The translations under genes and the position numbers were made by a program. Under the pieces are notes generated by a model. That model had not been told where the DNA came from. It was given only the letters and a program-made list of their open reading frames with translations, and did not search any database. Positions 16,361-25,389 of a DNA stretch of 32,438 bases are shown here, piece by piece (positions within the stretch are counted from its first letter, which is position 1; each line of letters begins with the position of its first letter). Source of the stretch: Xenophilus azovorans DSM 13620. Its GTDB lineage: Bacteria; Pseudomonadota; Gammaproteobacteria; Burkholderiales; Burkholderiaceae_C. The stretch covers positions 1 to 32,438 of the forward strand of contig NZ_JQKD01000051.1 in the NCBI RefSeq assembly GCF_000745855.1, in the 5' to 3' direction.

Positions 16361-17812
16361 ATGAAAACCATCCTGGAAAGCCGGCGCTCCGTCTTTGCCT
16401 TCATGGGCGGCGCCGTCCTCGGCTCCACCGCGATCGCGCAGCCCCGGGGCGCCGCCGCCGATACGGCCGCCGGCGCCCAGCCCCCGCAGGACATTGCCAA
16501 GGCCCTGTCCCGGAACGGGCTGTTCACGGGCAGCCTCGACACGCCCTACCCGACGCCCACGATCACGCTGGCGCCATCGGCCTCCATCTTCTCCGCCCAC
16601 CTGGCCGGCGCCCGCGAGCAGAAGTCGCTGCTGGAGTCGCCGGCGAACGCGGCGAACATCAAGATCTCGAACACGATCCTGCGCTCGCCCGGCGGCATCG
16701 CCTTCCACCAGAACAAGGCCAACGCCGCCAACACCAAGATCATCGGCAGCAGCATCTTCAGCAGCGGCTACGGCATCCTCGCCAACAGGAACGGCCGCGA
16801 CTCCGCCTCCTTCCTGGTGATGGGCTCCACGGTGGAGTCCGACACCTCCGACGCCATCGAGTGGAACCAGCCGGACGCCAACTGCAGGGCCTATTCCGCG
16901 ATCGGGAACTTCCTGTCCGCCAAGCAGGGCGGGTCGGAAGCCACCGCCGGGTTCGCCGTCGGCATCGCCGGGACGCAGAGCCACATCACCGTCGCCAACC
17001 AGATCCTGCAGGCCCGCAACGCCGCCATCCACCTGGAGGATGCGCAGGCGCGCGGGGTGGTGGTCGGCAACGCGGCCTCCGAGTGCATGAAGGACGGCTT
17101 CACGGCGCAGGCGGGCCCCGGCGGCGCCGGCGACGGCGCCATCGTGGCGACCAACCAGTTCAACGCCGCCGGGTCGAATGCGGGCACCGGCGTCTGGAAC
17201 ATCCACGACAGGAACGGCGTGGTGCGCCTCCATGCGATCTCGTCGAACCGTGCAAGGGGATTCCGGACAGGCTACTGGCTGGACGGCGCCGGCATCCAGG
17301 CCACCGAGAACAACATCTCGCTGGACTGCCGGACGGGGCTCAAGCTGGGCAACCAGGCGGTCGGCCTGGGCCACTGGTACAGCCAGAACACCGCCAATCC
17401 CGCCACGCTGGGCTCCCTGTCCATCGGCGGCAAGCTGGTCAGCCAGTCGCCGGTGTCGGCGCTGATCGCCCGGTCGGGCAACCCGGCGCCCGGCGGGTAC
17501 GTCAAGGGCTTCCTGATCCCGCTGGCGCCGTCGGACGCATCGCAGCCCCTCACCGTCTGCCCGCTGCCCACCCGCATGGCGGGCCGGCTGACGATCATGT
17601 TCTCGTCCAGTGGCCAGGGGGGCATGATCAGCGCCGACATCGCCTGGAACGGCAAGGAGCTGAACGTGTCGGGCACCGTCTCGCACTTCACCGGCACCGT
17701 GAGCGTGGCGGCCCTGCGCGCGGACGACGGCAAGCTCACCGCGCAGCTCGCCGGGAGCGGCGCGGTCACGGCCGGCTACGCCGATTTCGATGGCATCTAC
17801 TACCAGGCCTAG
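16361..17812 (+). CDS. Exported right-handed beta-helix protein (Tat-like signal), function unknown
   Basis: The 483-residue protein begins with a twin-arginine-like signal (SRRSVFAFMGG, hydrophobic stretch, likely cut near AIAQ at 26-27). Residues of about 85-345 show many short repeats of N/I/G pattern (ANIKISNTILRS, NTKIIGSSIFSS, SHITVANQILQA, AAIHLEDAQARGVVVGN), typical of the parallel beta-helix of pectate-lyase-like enzymes and phage tailspikes. The last 100 residues form a beta-rich domain ending FDGIYYQA, reminiscent of tailspike C-terminal domains. No catalytic set can be named. Being last in the wzc-fcl unit, it may cut, modify or bind the exopolysaccharide. Secretion route and role are inferred; a glycoside hydrolase or lyase is the main option. 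Confidence 0.75.
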   Translation: MKTILESRRSVFAFMGGAVLGSTAIAQPRGAAADTAAGAQPPQDIAKALSRNGLFTGSLDTPYPTPTITLAPSASIFSAHLAGAREQKSLLESPANAANIKISNTILRSPGGIAFHQNKANAANTKIIGSSIFSSGYGILANRNGRDSASFLVMGSTVESDTSDAIEWNQPDANCRAYSAIGNFLSAKQGGSEATAGFAVGIAGTQSHITVANQILQARNAAIHLEDAQARGVVVGNAASECMKDGFTAQAGPGGAGDGAIVATNQFNAAGSNAGTGVWNIHDRNGVVRLHAISSNRARGFRTGYWLDGAGIQATENNISLDCRTGLKLGNQAVGLGHWYSQNTANPATLGSLSIGGKLVSQSPVSALIARSGNPAPGGYVKGFLIPLAPSDASQPLTVCPLPTRMAGRLTIMFSSSGQGGMISADIAWNGKELNVSGTVSHFTGTVSVAALRADDGKLTAQLAGSGAVTAGYADFDGIYYQA

Positions 17813-17828
17813 CCGCTGACCGCCCGCC

Positions 17829-19856
17829 TCAGGGCGAGCCGCCGCCGATGGCCTGCGCCCACGTCTGCCGCTGCGGCACCCCGGGCGGACCGAAGATGGC
17901 GCGGATCATCGGCACGAGCCTGCCGGCGCCGTGCTCGCCGAGGTGGTCGTCGTCGAAGTAGTTCGGCATGCCCTCGTGGGCGCCGTGGCAATGCCGCGCG
18001 TCGCACAGCACGGCGGTCGGGTCGATGATCTCGACGCCGCATTGCGCATGCGCCCGGTTCTGCAGCTGCCAGGCGTATGCCTGCCGCGCCCGGTATTCGT
18101 CGAGCGTGATGTCGACCTCCTCGTGCCGGCCCAGGATCATGGCCCGGGCCATGGTCCTGGGGACGTTGCGCCTCATCTCGGGGAAGGGGCGGACCATGTA
18201 GACCCGCCTGTACTTCCTGAACTCGCAGGCGGTGGCGACCAGGGCATCCGCCAGTTGCCGCCGGTAGTCCTCGTTCCGGGTCTCGAAGGGTTTGTCGAAA
18301 TAGACCTGCGGCTTCGAGGTCGTGGTCACCTGGTCGCCTTCGTTCTGGCCGTAGGCGTCGACGGAGATCCGGTTGGCGATGACGAGCGGGACATCGGCCG
18401 GGAACTGCTTCTGCGCCTCCAGGGCCCACCGGACGAACTGGCTGCACGCGTCCTTCTCCTCGCCGATCCGCCTGCTGTTCAGCAGGGTGCGGCAACCCGA
18501 GTAGGTCCAGTCGAGCACGTGCAGGTCCTTGCCGGGCAGGGCGTGCTCGACGGCGCGCACCAGGGTCGCGGCATGGCTGTCGCCCATGACGATCGCGCCG
18601 AGCTTCGGCCCCCCGTAGGTGCAGCCTGGCACGCGCGCGGGCGGGGCCGCGTGGCACTCGGCCATGCGCGGGTTCTTGTCCTCGGCGGCGCGGGACACCC
18701 GTTCGATCCCGGCGGGCAGGCGCCCTGGTACGCCGCCGGCCGCCACCACAACGACGCAGGGAATGCACAGGCACGCCCAGGCCGCGGGCCGGAAGAAGCG
18801 TGCGGGCCGCGCACCGGCCCGGTGCGACAGCGCGTTGGCGGATGTCTTCTCGACATACCGGTAGGACAGACTTCCCAGCACCAGCGACAGCGCCATCCCC
18901 GCGCCGAGCGCGACGACCGAGCGCGACAGGCCGGCAAAGCCGAGGATCACCACGACCGGCCAGTGCCAGAGGTAGATCGAATAGGACCGCAGGCCGATCC
19001 ACTGCGCGACCGTGCTGCCGGTGGCGAAGGAGCCGCGCCTTTGCGCAAGCAGGACGAAGGCCGCGCCGGCGACGGGCAGCAGCGCATGCACCGAGGGCCA
19101 GGGCGTCGAACCGTCGAAGGCCGCGAGCGCGGCGACGATCATGGCCAGGCCGGTCCATTCCAGGGCCCGCTGCCCGCCGGGGGACGCAGGGCCCCGCTCC
19201 TTCAGGAAGAAGACCAGGCCGCCCGCGATCATTTCCCAGACCCGGGTCGGCAGCAGGAAGAATGCCGAGGACGCGCTCTTGGCCGTCAGGTACCACGACA
19301 GCGCGAGCGATGCGAGGCCCAGCAGCGCATAGCACGCGAGCAGGCCCCTGCGGCGCCCGCCGAGGCGCCAGACGACCACCAGCGCCAGCGGCAGCAGCAG
19401 GTAGAACTGCCATTCCACCGAGAGCGACCAGGTGTGCAGCAGGAGCTTCTCGTGCGAGTCGGCGTCGAAGTAGCCCGCCTCCCGCCAGAACTTGACGTTG
19501 CTCAGGAAAACCAGCGCCAGGAAGGCGTCGAGCGCGAAAGCCCGGTAGTCCGGCGAGGGCAGCCAGAACCAGCCGAGCGCCAGCAGCGCGCAGCACAGCA
19601 CGCCCAGGGCGGGGACGATCCGCCGGGCGCGGGCCCGGTAGAACGACGCGATGGAGAACCGGTCCGACGCCAGGCCCTCGACGATGATCGACGTCATCAG
19701 GAAACCCGAGATCACGAAGAAGACGTCGACCCCGATGAAGCCGCCCTGGAAGCCGGCGACGCCGAAGTGGAACAGCACGACGGACACCACGGCCCAGGCG
19801 CGCAGGCCGTTGATGTCGTTGCGAAACGGCCGTGCCGTCGTCGATTCGGAGGTCAT
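17829..19856 (-). CDS. Acyltransferase-3/SGNH two-domain O-acyltransferase (OafA-like)
   Basis: The 675-residue protein starts at MTSES (19856); the open frame upstream is not this family. The N-terminal half is an acyltransferase-3 membrane domain of about ten helices with the R19 and H30 region (NGLRAWAVVSVVLFHF) and GVDVFFVISGFLM. After a further helix near 370 comes a periplasmic SGNH hydrolase-like domain with GDSH (D426, S427, H428) and DDDH near the end (D635, H638). Such proteins move acetyl groups across the membrane and place them on sugars of O-antigen or exopolysaccharide. It is the last gene of the minus-strand unit, 20 bases after the WcaF-like gene, and meets the beta-helix gene tail to tail. 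Confidence 0.9.
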   Translation of the reverse strand: MTSESTTARPFRNDINGLRAWAVVSVVLFHFGVAGFQGGFIGVDVFFVISGFLMTSIIVEGLASDRFSIASFYRARARRIVPALGVLCCALLALGWFWLPSPDYRAFALDAFLALVFLSNVKFWREAGYFDADSHEKLLLHTWSLSVEWQFYLLLPLALVVVWRLGGRRRGLLACYALLGLASLALSWYLTAKSASSAFFLLPTRVWEMIAGGLVFFLKERGPASPGGQRALEWTGLAMIVAALAAFDGSTPWPSVHALLPVAGAAFVLLAQRRGSFATGSTVAQWIGLRSYSIYLWHWPVVVILGFAGLSRSVVALGAGMALSLVLGSLSYRYVEKTSANALSHRAGARPARFFRPAAWACLCIPCVVVVAAGGVPGRLPAGIERVSRAAEDKNPRMAECHAAPPARVPGCTYGGPKLGAIVMGDSHAATLVRAVEHALPGKDLHVLDWTYSGCRTLLNSRRIGEEKDACSQFVRWALEAQKQFPADVPLVIANRISVDAYGQNEGDQVTTTSKPQVYFDKPFETRNEDYRRQLADALVATACEFRKYRRVYMVRPFPEMRRNVPRTMARAMILGRHEEVDITLDEYRARQAYAWQLQNRAHAQCGVEIIDPTAVLCDARHCHGAHEGMPNYFDDDHLGEHGAGRLVPMIRAIFGPPGVPQRQTWAQAIGGGSP

Positions 19857-19876
19857 GCGGGTGACTCGCTGGAGGC

Positions 19877-20473
19877 TCAGGCGCCGATCACCTGCGCCTG
19901 ATGTGGAGCAGGCTGCCGCAGCACGCGCGTCTTGATCCAGCGCGCGGGATTGCCGACATAGACGCCCCAGGGCTCGGCGTCCTTGAAGAGCACGGCGCGC
20001 GCGCCGACCACGGCGCCTTCGTTCACGGTCACGCCGGGGCCGACGAAGGCCTCGGCGGCGATCCACGCGTGGGCGCCGATGGCGATGGGTTTCTGGACCA
20101 ACTGGAAGTTCGGATCGGCGATGTCGTGGGTGCCGGCGCACAGGGAGGCGCCCTGCGAGACCACCGCCTTCTCGCCGATGGTGATCCGGCCCTGGCAGTA
20201 GCAGTCCACGCCGGGGCCGAGCACGGCGTACGCGCCCATCGTGAGGTGGGGCGGATACCAGATGCGCGCCTTGCCGTAGACGCGCGCGGTCGGATGCACG
20301 TCGGCGCCGAACAGCCGCAGCAGCAGGCCGCGCCAGCGGTGCAGCGGGGGCGGCGTCCAGGCCGCGCACAACAGCCACGCGAGGTTCCAGAGCGCCCGGA
20401 ACAGCCGGTGGCCGATCGAGTACGAGGCGCCGCCTTCCAGGGGCCGGCTCCTTCCGGCGTCGAGCAGGCTCAT
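19877..20473 (-). CDS. WcaF-like exopolysaccharide O-acetyltransferase (left-handed beta-helix)
   Basis: The 198-residue protein has an N-terminal helix region rich in Trp (ALWNLAWLLCAAW) as in colanic acid acetyltransferase WcaF, then hexapeptide repeats from about 58 (VHPTARVYGKARIW) to 175. The probable catalytic H116 is in AGTHD, and the family tail GVYVGNPARWIKTR is present. It would use acetyl-CoA to acetylate a sugar of the repeat unit in the cytoplasm. Its start overlaps the stop of the GT4 gene by four bases. WcaB or other NodL/CysE-type acetyltransferases are alternatives. Confidence 0.85.
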   Translation of the reverse strand: MSLLDAGRSRPLEGGASYSIGHRLFRALWNLAWLLCAAWTPPPLHRWRGLLLRLFGADVHPTARVYGKARIWYPPHLTMGAYAVLGPGVDCYCQGRITIGEKAVVSQGASLCAGTHDIADPNFQLVQKPIAIGAHAWIAAEAFVGPGVTVNEGAVVGARAVLFKDAEPWGVYVGNPARWIKTRVLRQPAPHQAQVIGA

Positions 20474-21594
20474 GCGGTCCTCCGGGAGGTCTCGCCCGCC
20501 GGGCGTTCCGCGGCCTGCCGCAGCACCGCCACGACCCTGCCCGCGAAGGAGCGTTCCGTGAACCTGGCGGCGGCATAGTCGCGGTTGTGCCGTGAGAAGC
20601 GATCCACCTCGTCGGGCAGGTGCGCCGAGATCTTGCGCAGCGTCGCCGCCAGCGCCGCGGGGTTGCGGGCCTCGATCACGTGGCCGTGCGACGCATCGAC
20701 GATGTCCGGGATGCCGGCGTGCGCGGTCGTCACGATGATGTTGCCGGTGGCCAGGCCTTCGAGCAGGGAGATCGGCTGCCCCTCCATGGCGTAGTAGGTC
20801 GGCAGCGCGAACACGTTGGCGCCGGCCAGGAGCCGACGCTTCCTGTCACCCGCGACGGCGCCGACGTACGCCGCCTCGGGCATCAGCGCGTCCAGCCTCT
20901 TTCGCACCTCGGCCTCCAGGCCCTTCTCGATGTGGCCCGCGATCCGCGCACGGAAGTCCACCTTCTCCCGCTTCAGGACAGCGAGCGCGTCCAGCAGGTC
21001 CAGGATGCCTTTTTCCCTCATGAGGTTGCTCAGGTAGAGGATCTCCAGGCGATCGGTGGGCTTGCCGGCTGCTGCGGTGTCCGCGAACAGGTCGTCGCCC
21101 GCGAAGTTCTCCACGACGAAGACCCGCTCGCCCGGCAGCAGGTCCTTGAAGTTGCCCCGCAGCGATTCGGAGAGGACGATGCCCGCGGCGGCGTGCGACA
21201 CGCAGCCGTGGAACAGCCGCTTGCGCAGGCCGGGCAGCTCGGCGTAGTGCCGCCCCAGGTGATTGCCGTGGAGGTGGATCACGTAGGGCTTGCGGCTCCA
21301 GCGGGCGAGCAGCATGAAGGGCGCGTACTTCATCAGGCCGAAGAAGGTCTGCCCCGGCGTCAGGTAGACGGCGTCGGCCCGGAGCACGCGCGGCAGGTGC
21401 CGGTAGGTGCCCAGGAAGGCCAGCGCCTTGCGCAGGGAGAAGCGCGCCCCCTGCTTCCCGGAGATGGTGGGCGTGGAGGTGTCGATGGCGCGGAAGTCGT
21501 GCCCCTCCTCCCGCGCCCTGCGCAGCAGTACCGCGTTCGCGTACGAGCAGCCGTTGATCGGCTCGGGCAGCGGCCCGATCAGCAGGAACCTCAT
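20470..21594 (-). CDS. GT4-family glycosyltransferase
   Basis: The 374-residue GT-B enzyme starts with the usual N-terminal strand and glycine region (MRFLLIGPLPEPINGCSYAN). It has IHLHGNHLG in the acceptor domain, EILYLSNLMREKGILDLL in the donor domain, and the retaining EX7E motif with E271 and E279 (AMEGQPISLLEGLA). It should add one sugar to the lipid-linked repeat unit at the inner face of the membrane; donor and linkage cannot be read from sequence. It overlaps the polymerase gene and the acetyltransferase gene by four bases each, so the three are tightly coupled. Confidence 0.9.
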   Translation of the reverse strand: MRFLLIGPLPEPINGCSYANAVLLRRAREEGHDFRAIDTSTPTISGKQGARFSLRKALAFLGTYRHLPRVLRADAVYLTPGQTFFGLMKYAPFMLLARWSRKPYVIHLHGNHLGRHYAELPGLRKRLFHGCVSHAAAGIVLSESLRGNFKDLLPGERVFVVENFAGDDLFADTAAAGKPTDRLEILYLSNLMREKGILDLLDALAVLKREKVDFRARIAGHIEKGLEAEVRKRLDALMPEAAYVGAVAGDRKRRLLAGANVFALPTYYAMEGQPISLLEGLATGNIIVTTAHAGIPDIVDASHGHVIEARNPAALAATLRKISAHLPDEVDRFSRHNRDYAAARFTERSFAGRVVAVLRQAAERPAGETSRRTA

Positions 21595-22868
21595 GCCGCC
21601 CTCCGCACGGTCCGCACGAAGTGCTCGTCACGGGCCCGGTCGAAGATCCGCGCCGCGATGTACAGCCACAGCGTGTAGAACGCGTACGAATCGAATTGCA
21701 GGTAGACCACGAAGGTCGCGAAGAACAGGATCTTCCTGCGCCGGTCGAACAGCATCAGGAGGAGCAGCAGGTAGCCCAGCAGGCCGTGCTCGGCCAGCAG
21801 CTTCACGTGCATGCTGTAGGTCAGGCCGTCCTGCCGGACGCGCAGCTGTTCGATTTCGTCGAGGTCGATGGAAGTGGGCATGTTCTGGTAGGCCTTGTCG
21901 AAGCCGGATTCGATCGCCTGGCCGCTGTTGCCGAAGCCGAAGCCGATCGCCGCGCTCAGGGGGTGTTCCACCATCCCGTACAGGGCGGCTTCCGAGCGGA
22001 ACTTCCGGATGAGGGCGGAGGGGTCCGCGACGCCCTCGCCCGAGAGCACGCTCTCGACCCGCTCCACCAGGCGGTTCGACGGCAGCGCGAGGAAGATGGC
22101 CAGGCCGCAGACCATCGCGCTGACGGCCTTGATCTTCTTCCTGGACGGCAGGATCAGCAGCAGGCCGCTGCCGAAGAGCGCACAGTCCACCAGCGCCCGC
22201 AGCGACGAGCCCGAGACGATGGAGATCAGCAGCAGCAGGACGCCACACGCCAGCAGCAGGGTCCTCGCGCGGCTGCGGGCCGGCGCCAGGATCAGCACGG
22301 TGGGGACGATGATGCCCAGCACGTGCAGGCTCACGAAGCTCGGCTCGGTGAAGCTGAACTGGACCTTCTCTGGATAGAAGCGGGCGAAGACCAGGTCGAA
22401 CGGAAGGGCGGGGCCCCATCCGAGGATGGCCAGGTACTGGGCCAGCCCGCACAGCACGGCGAGCAGGTAGCTCGCCGCCAGCATCGAGATCAGCTTCCTC
22501 GAAATCCTCTGCCCTCGCCGCTCGTCGGCCTGCACCAGGAAGATGACATACGAGAACGACACGAGGAGGCCCAGGCCGAGCAGCAGCTTGAACGCGGTCA
22601 GCCCGACCAGGCCCGGCTCGAGGCCGAACGCCAGGTAGGAAAGAAACGAGAGGAAGACCAGCCCCTGCAGGAGGATCGCCCGGTTGACCTTGACGCGCAG
22701 GAAGTTCGCCGCGAACTCCCGCGGCCGCCAGAGCACGAAGAGGACGGCGGAGGCGAAGAAGAAATAGGGAGAGACGGCCGCCCATCCGAGCGACGGGGCG
22801 ATCCGCAGGTTGTCGAATGGAATCAGCATCCATCCGGCATAGAACAACAGGAGCGCGAGCTGCCTCAT
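21591..22868 (-). CDS. Wzy-like O-antigen/exopolysaccharide polymerase
   Basis: The 425-residue hydrophobic protein has about ten to twelve transmembrane helices and a long periplasmic loop in the middle-to-late part (about 270-345). The stretch FSFTEPSFVSLHVLG near residue 165-180 matches the pattern seen before a helix in O-antigen ligase/polymerase-family proteins. In this locus it is the only candidate for polymerising flipped repeat units in the periplasm. Its coding sequence is visibly less GC-rich than its outer neighbours (57-60% in sampled lines, against about 72% in the yjb region). The pyruvyl transferase gene ends 57 bases upstream. An O-antigen ligase role is less likely because no LPS core genes are present. 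Confidence 0.82.
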   Translation of the reverse strand: MRQLALLLFYAGWMLIPFDNLRIAPSLGWAAVSPYFFFASAVLFVLWRPREFAANFLRVKVNRAILLQGLVFLSFLSYLAFGLEPGLVGLTAFKLLLGLGLLVSFSYVIFLVQADERRGQRISRKLISMLAASYLLAVLCGLAQYLAILGWGPALPFDLVFARFYPEKVQFSFTEPSFVSLHVLGIIVPTVLILAPARSRARTLLLACGVLLLLISIVSGSSLRALVDCALFGSGLLLILPSRKKIKAVSAMVCGLAIFLALPSNRLVERVESVLSGEGVADPSALIRKFRSEAALYGMVEHPLSAAIGFGFGNSGQAIESGFDKAYQNMPTSIDLDEIEQLRVRQDGLTYSMHVKLLAEHGLLGYLLLLLMLFDRRRKILFFATFVVYLQFDSYAFYTLWLYIAARIFDRARDEHFVRTVRRAA

Positions 22869-22925
22869 GCCTGGCAGGAAAAGGCGCCGCGCGCGTGGGG
22901 ACTGCTTGTCATGGCGTCGGGCGCA

Positions 22926-24131
22926 TCAGGCCGCAGCCAGGGGGACGGCGTCCGCACGGGCCTGGAAGTACAGGTCCAGCGACGTGCGGATGCCGCGCAG
23001 GTCGACGTGCCAGGCGCCGGCGTTCTCGTCCAGGAGCTGCAGGACCTGCTCCTCGACGGCATCAGGGTCGAAGTCGGCGATGTCGTGCGACAGCGCCGAC
23101 AGGCCGATGGCGTCGAAGGTCCCCTTCGTCTTCGGCTGGTAGGCCAGCCCGATGGTCGGCACCCCGCCGGCGATGGCGAAGATCGCCGAGTGCATCCGGC
23201 TGGCGATGAAGACGGACATGGCGGAATACAGCGTCACCAGTTCCTCGGGGGTGACGTCCTGGGGCAGTTCCACCACGCGGCAGCGCTCGTCGGCGACCAT
23301 CGCCTCCAGCTCCCGGGAGATCGGCACGTCGCTGTCGCTCGCGCCCACGTCGACCTGGGGAAAGATGCTGATGCGGGCGTCGGGATGGGCGCTCAGGACG
23401 GCCCGGGCCAGCTCCGCCAGCTTGCGCAGGTAGCGCGCGATGTCCTCGGGCGTGCTCCCCGCCTTGGAGAAGCCCCAGTCGAGCACGGTCAATCCGATCT
23501 GCCGCTCCTTCTTCCGGTTCGCATCCCGCAGCGGGGCCGGCAGGGTGAACGCGATGTCGGGGACCTCCTCGCAGGCGATGCGCAGCTGCTGGAGCAGCTT
23601 CGTGGAGATCGCCTCCCGGCTGAAGACGAGGTCGACGTCGCGCAGCGCGCGCTTCACCAGCGCGCGGTCGATCGCGTGGCTGAGCGGGCCGATGCTCTGC
23701 GGAAAGCCCAGGGTGGGCTTTCCGTGCCGCGGGCCCAGCCAGTAGTGGTAGAGCGCGTTCAGCAGGCCGACGCCCATCGGGCCGCGGCGCGACGAGTAGA
23801 TGTAGCCGCCGCCGGCCGAGACCACGAGGTCGGCCTCCCGGTAGGCCTGGAAGCGCCTGCTTCCGGGAAGAAAGACCGCCTGGAGCCACGCGGCAAGCCC
23901 GTCGAGGTAGCGCGACAGCGAGCCGGTGCCGCGCGCGAGAGGCCACGGCGGCGCCACGGAATCGGCGCGGTAGCGCGCGTAGAACGCCCGGTTCTCTTCC
24001 GCATAGGAGGACATGACGCTGATGCGGCAGTCCGGCCACAGGCCGCGCAGGTAGCGGATCATCGCGACGACGATCCCCGCGTCTCCGCGGTTGCGCGCGG
24101 AGTAGGCGTTGATGATGAGGATGTTCTTCAT
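22926..24131 (-). CDS. Polysaccharide pyruvyl transferase family protein (WcaK-like)
   Basis: The 401-residue protein starts at MKNILIINAYSARNRGDAG (24131), the classic opening of this GT-B-like family. The upstream extension is in another gene's territory. Further marks are VVSAGGGYIYSSRRGP (near 105), FPQSIGPLSHA (near 143), RQIGLTVLDWGFS, and the C-terminal SRMHSAIFAIAGGVPTIGLAYQPKTKG (near 320-345), whose Arg/His region is conserved. The family transfers pyruvate from phosphoenolpyruvate to form ketals on sugars, adding negative charge to the polymer. Its start overlaps the flippase stop by four bases. Confidence 0.9.
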   Translation of the reverse strand: MKNILIINAYSARNRGDAGIVVAMIRYLRGLWPDCRISVMSSYAEENRAFYARYRADSVAPPWPLARGTGSLSRYLDGLAAWLQAVFLPGSRRFQAYREADLVVSAGGGYIYSSRRGPMGVGLLNALYHYWLGPRHGKPTLGFPQSIGPLSHAIDRALVKRALRDVDLVFSREAISTKLLQQLRIACEEVPDIAFTLPAPLRDANRKKERQIGLTVLDWGFSKAGSTPEDIARYLRKLAELARAVLSAHPDARISIFPQVDVGASDSDVPISRELEAMVADERCRVVELPQDVTPEELVTLYSAMSVFIASRMHSAIFAIAGGVPTIGLAYQPKTKGTFDAIGLSALSHDIADFDPDAVEEQVLQLLDENAGAWHVDLRGIRTSLDLYFQARADAVPLAAA

Positions 24132-25360
24132 GCGCTTCGTTGTCGTGGATGCATCAGGCGCGCGGCACCCGCGGCCATGACGAGATGGAAGACCAGGTAG
24201 CCGAGGCTGGTGCCGGCCAGCGCGCCGAGCACGCCGTGGTGCAGCGCGCCCCATGCCCCGACACCCGCGACCGCCGCCAGGCAGCCCAGGTGCGCCACCA
24301 GGGTGATCCGGGTGTCGCCCAGCGCGCGGCTGATCACCAGCGGGGCCCGCGACAGGATCAGGAAGGCCTGCCCCAGGCACACCACGAGGACGGACGGCAC
24401 GTCCGCGGCGCCGAACTTCCGGGCATACAGGAGCCCATACAGCAGATGGAACACCGGCGCCCAGAACAGCACGTAGACCACGGCCAGCGCCAGGCAGACC
24501 TTGCGCAGCCTGGCCGCCGCGCCCGCGAACGCGCCCGTCTCGCGGCGGCTCGCATCCCTGCTGAGGAGGGGCACGTAGTGGTTCTCCATCCAGACGAGCA
24601 GCACCGTGGACATGCCGGCCAGGTTGATCAGCAGCCGGAACAGGCCGACCTGCCGGTCGTCCAGGAAATGCGGCAGCAGCAGGACGAAGCCCTGGCTGTA
24701 GACCCAGTAGATCCCCGCGCCCACCAGCAGCCAGTGCGAGTGATGCCAGTGCTGCTTCACGGCCTCGCCCAGGCCGATCCTGTAGCCGCCGCTGCCCGCA
24801 TAGGCCGTCACCAGGAACACGGCGCCCAGCACGGCCGCGCAAAAATACGAGAGCGCGACGGCGCCCAGGGCCGCGGCATAGCTCTTGTGCGCGGAGAACC
24901 AGATGAAGGCCATGCCGGCGCAGACGACGACGGCGCCGAGCGCCGAGACGAAGGCGGATTGCACCTGCCTGTTCGCCGAGATGAGCAGGCGGCGGAACAG
25001 ATCGAAGAGCGCCCAGCACGCGCCGACCACGACGGTCAGCGCCGACAGGGCCGGAAAGGCGCCGAGGCCGCTCAGCAGCCAGCCGGCCAGCAGCGTGAGC
25101 AAGGCGATGGCGCCGATCATGCAAAGCAACTGGGCGAGGTAGGCCCTGCCCGAGGGGCTGGATGCCTGGTTGATGAAATAGAGGGCAGGCACGGCGACCA
25201 GCGACGCGCACGCGGTCTGCAGGAAGGCGGCCGCGGCCAGGGACAGCGCGAACTGCACGAAATCCCCCACCGGCAGCACCGCGCCGCCCGCGAAGATGAC
25301 GCCGAAGGCCAGCGCGGAAGCCAGGCACTGGTCCGCCAGGCCCCAGAAGATGCGTCGCAT
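24128..25360 (-). CDS. Wzx-like lipid-linked repeat-unit flippase
   Basis: The 410-residue integral membrane protein has about twelve helices from the very N-terminus (MRRIFWGLADQCLASALAF) to a C-terminal VFHLVMAAGAARLMH. This fits the polysaccharide transporter (PST/MOP) fold in size and helix count, and charged residues sit in short cytoplasmic loops (FRRLLISANRQVQ, SRDASRRETG). I start at the ATG at 25360; the longer open frame upstream lies inside gmd in another frame. As the sole flippase candidate it should move the undecaprenyl-linked unit to the periplasm. Sequence conservation in this family is low, so the call rests on topology and context. Confidence 0.82.
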   Translation of the reverse strand: MRRIFWGLADQCLASALAFGVIFAGGAVLPVGDFVQFALSLAAAAFLQTACASLVAVPALYFINQASSPSGRAYLAQLLCMIGAIALLTLLAGWLLSGLGAFPALSALTVVVGACWALFDLFRRLLISANRQVQSAFVSALGAVVVCAGMAFIWFSAHKSYAAALGAVALSYFCAAVLGAVFLVTAYAGSGGYRIGLGEAVKQHWHHSHWLLVGAGIYWVYSQGFVLLLPHFLDDRQVGLFRLLINLAGMSTVLLVWMENHYVPLLSRDASRRETGAFAGAAARLRKVCLALAVVYVLFWAPVFHLLYGLLYARKFGAADVPSVLVVCLGQAFLILSRAPLVISRALGDTRITLVAHLGCLAAVAGVGAWGALHHGVLGALAGTSLGYLVFHLVMAAGAARLMHPRQRSA

Positions 25361-25389
25361 GTGACGATGGCCGGAAGTGGACTGCGCCG

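Noticed and set aside
21621-24200. Plus-strand open frame of 859 codons opposite wzy and the pyruvyl transferase
   Set aside because: Its product is Gln/Arg/Val-rich with no domain pattern. It lies opposite two well-supported genes and is the usual long antisense frame of high-GC DNA.
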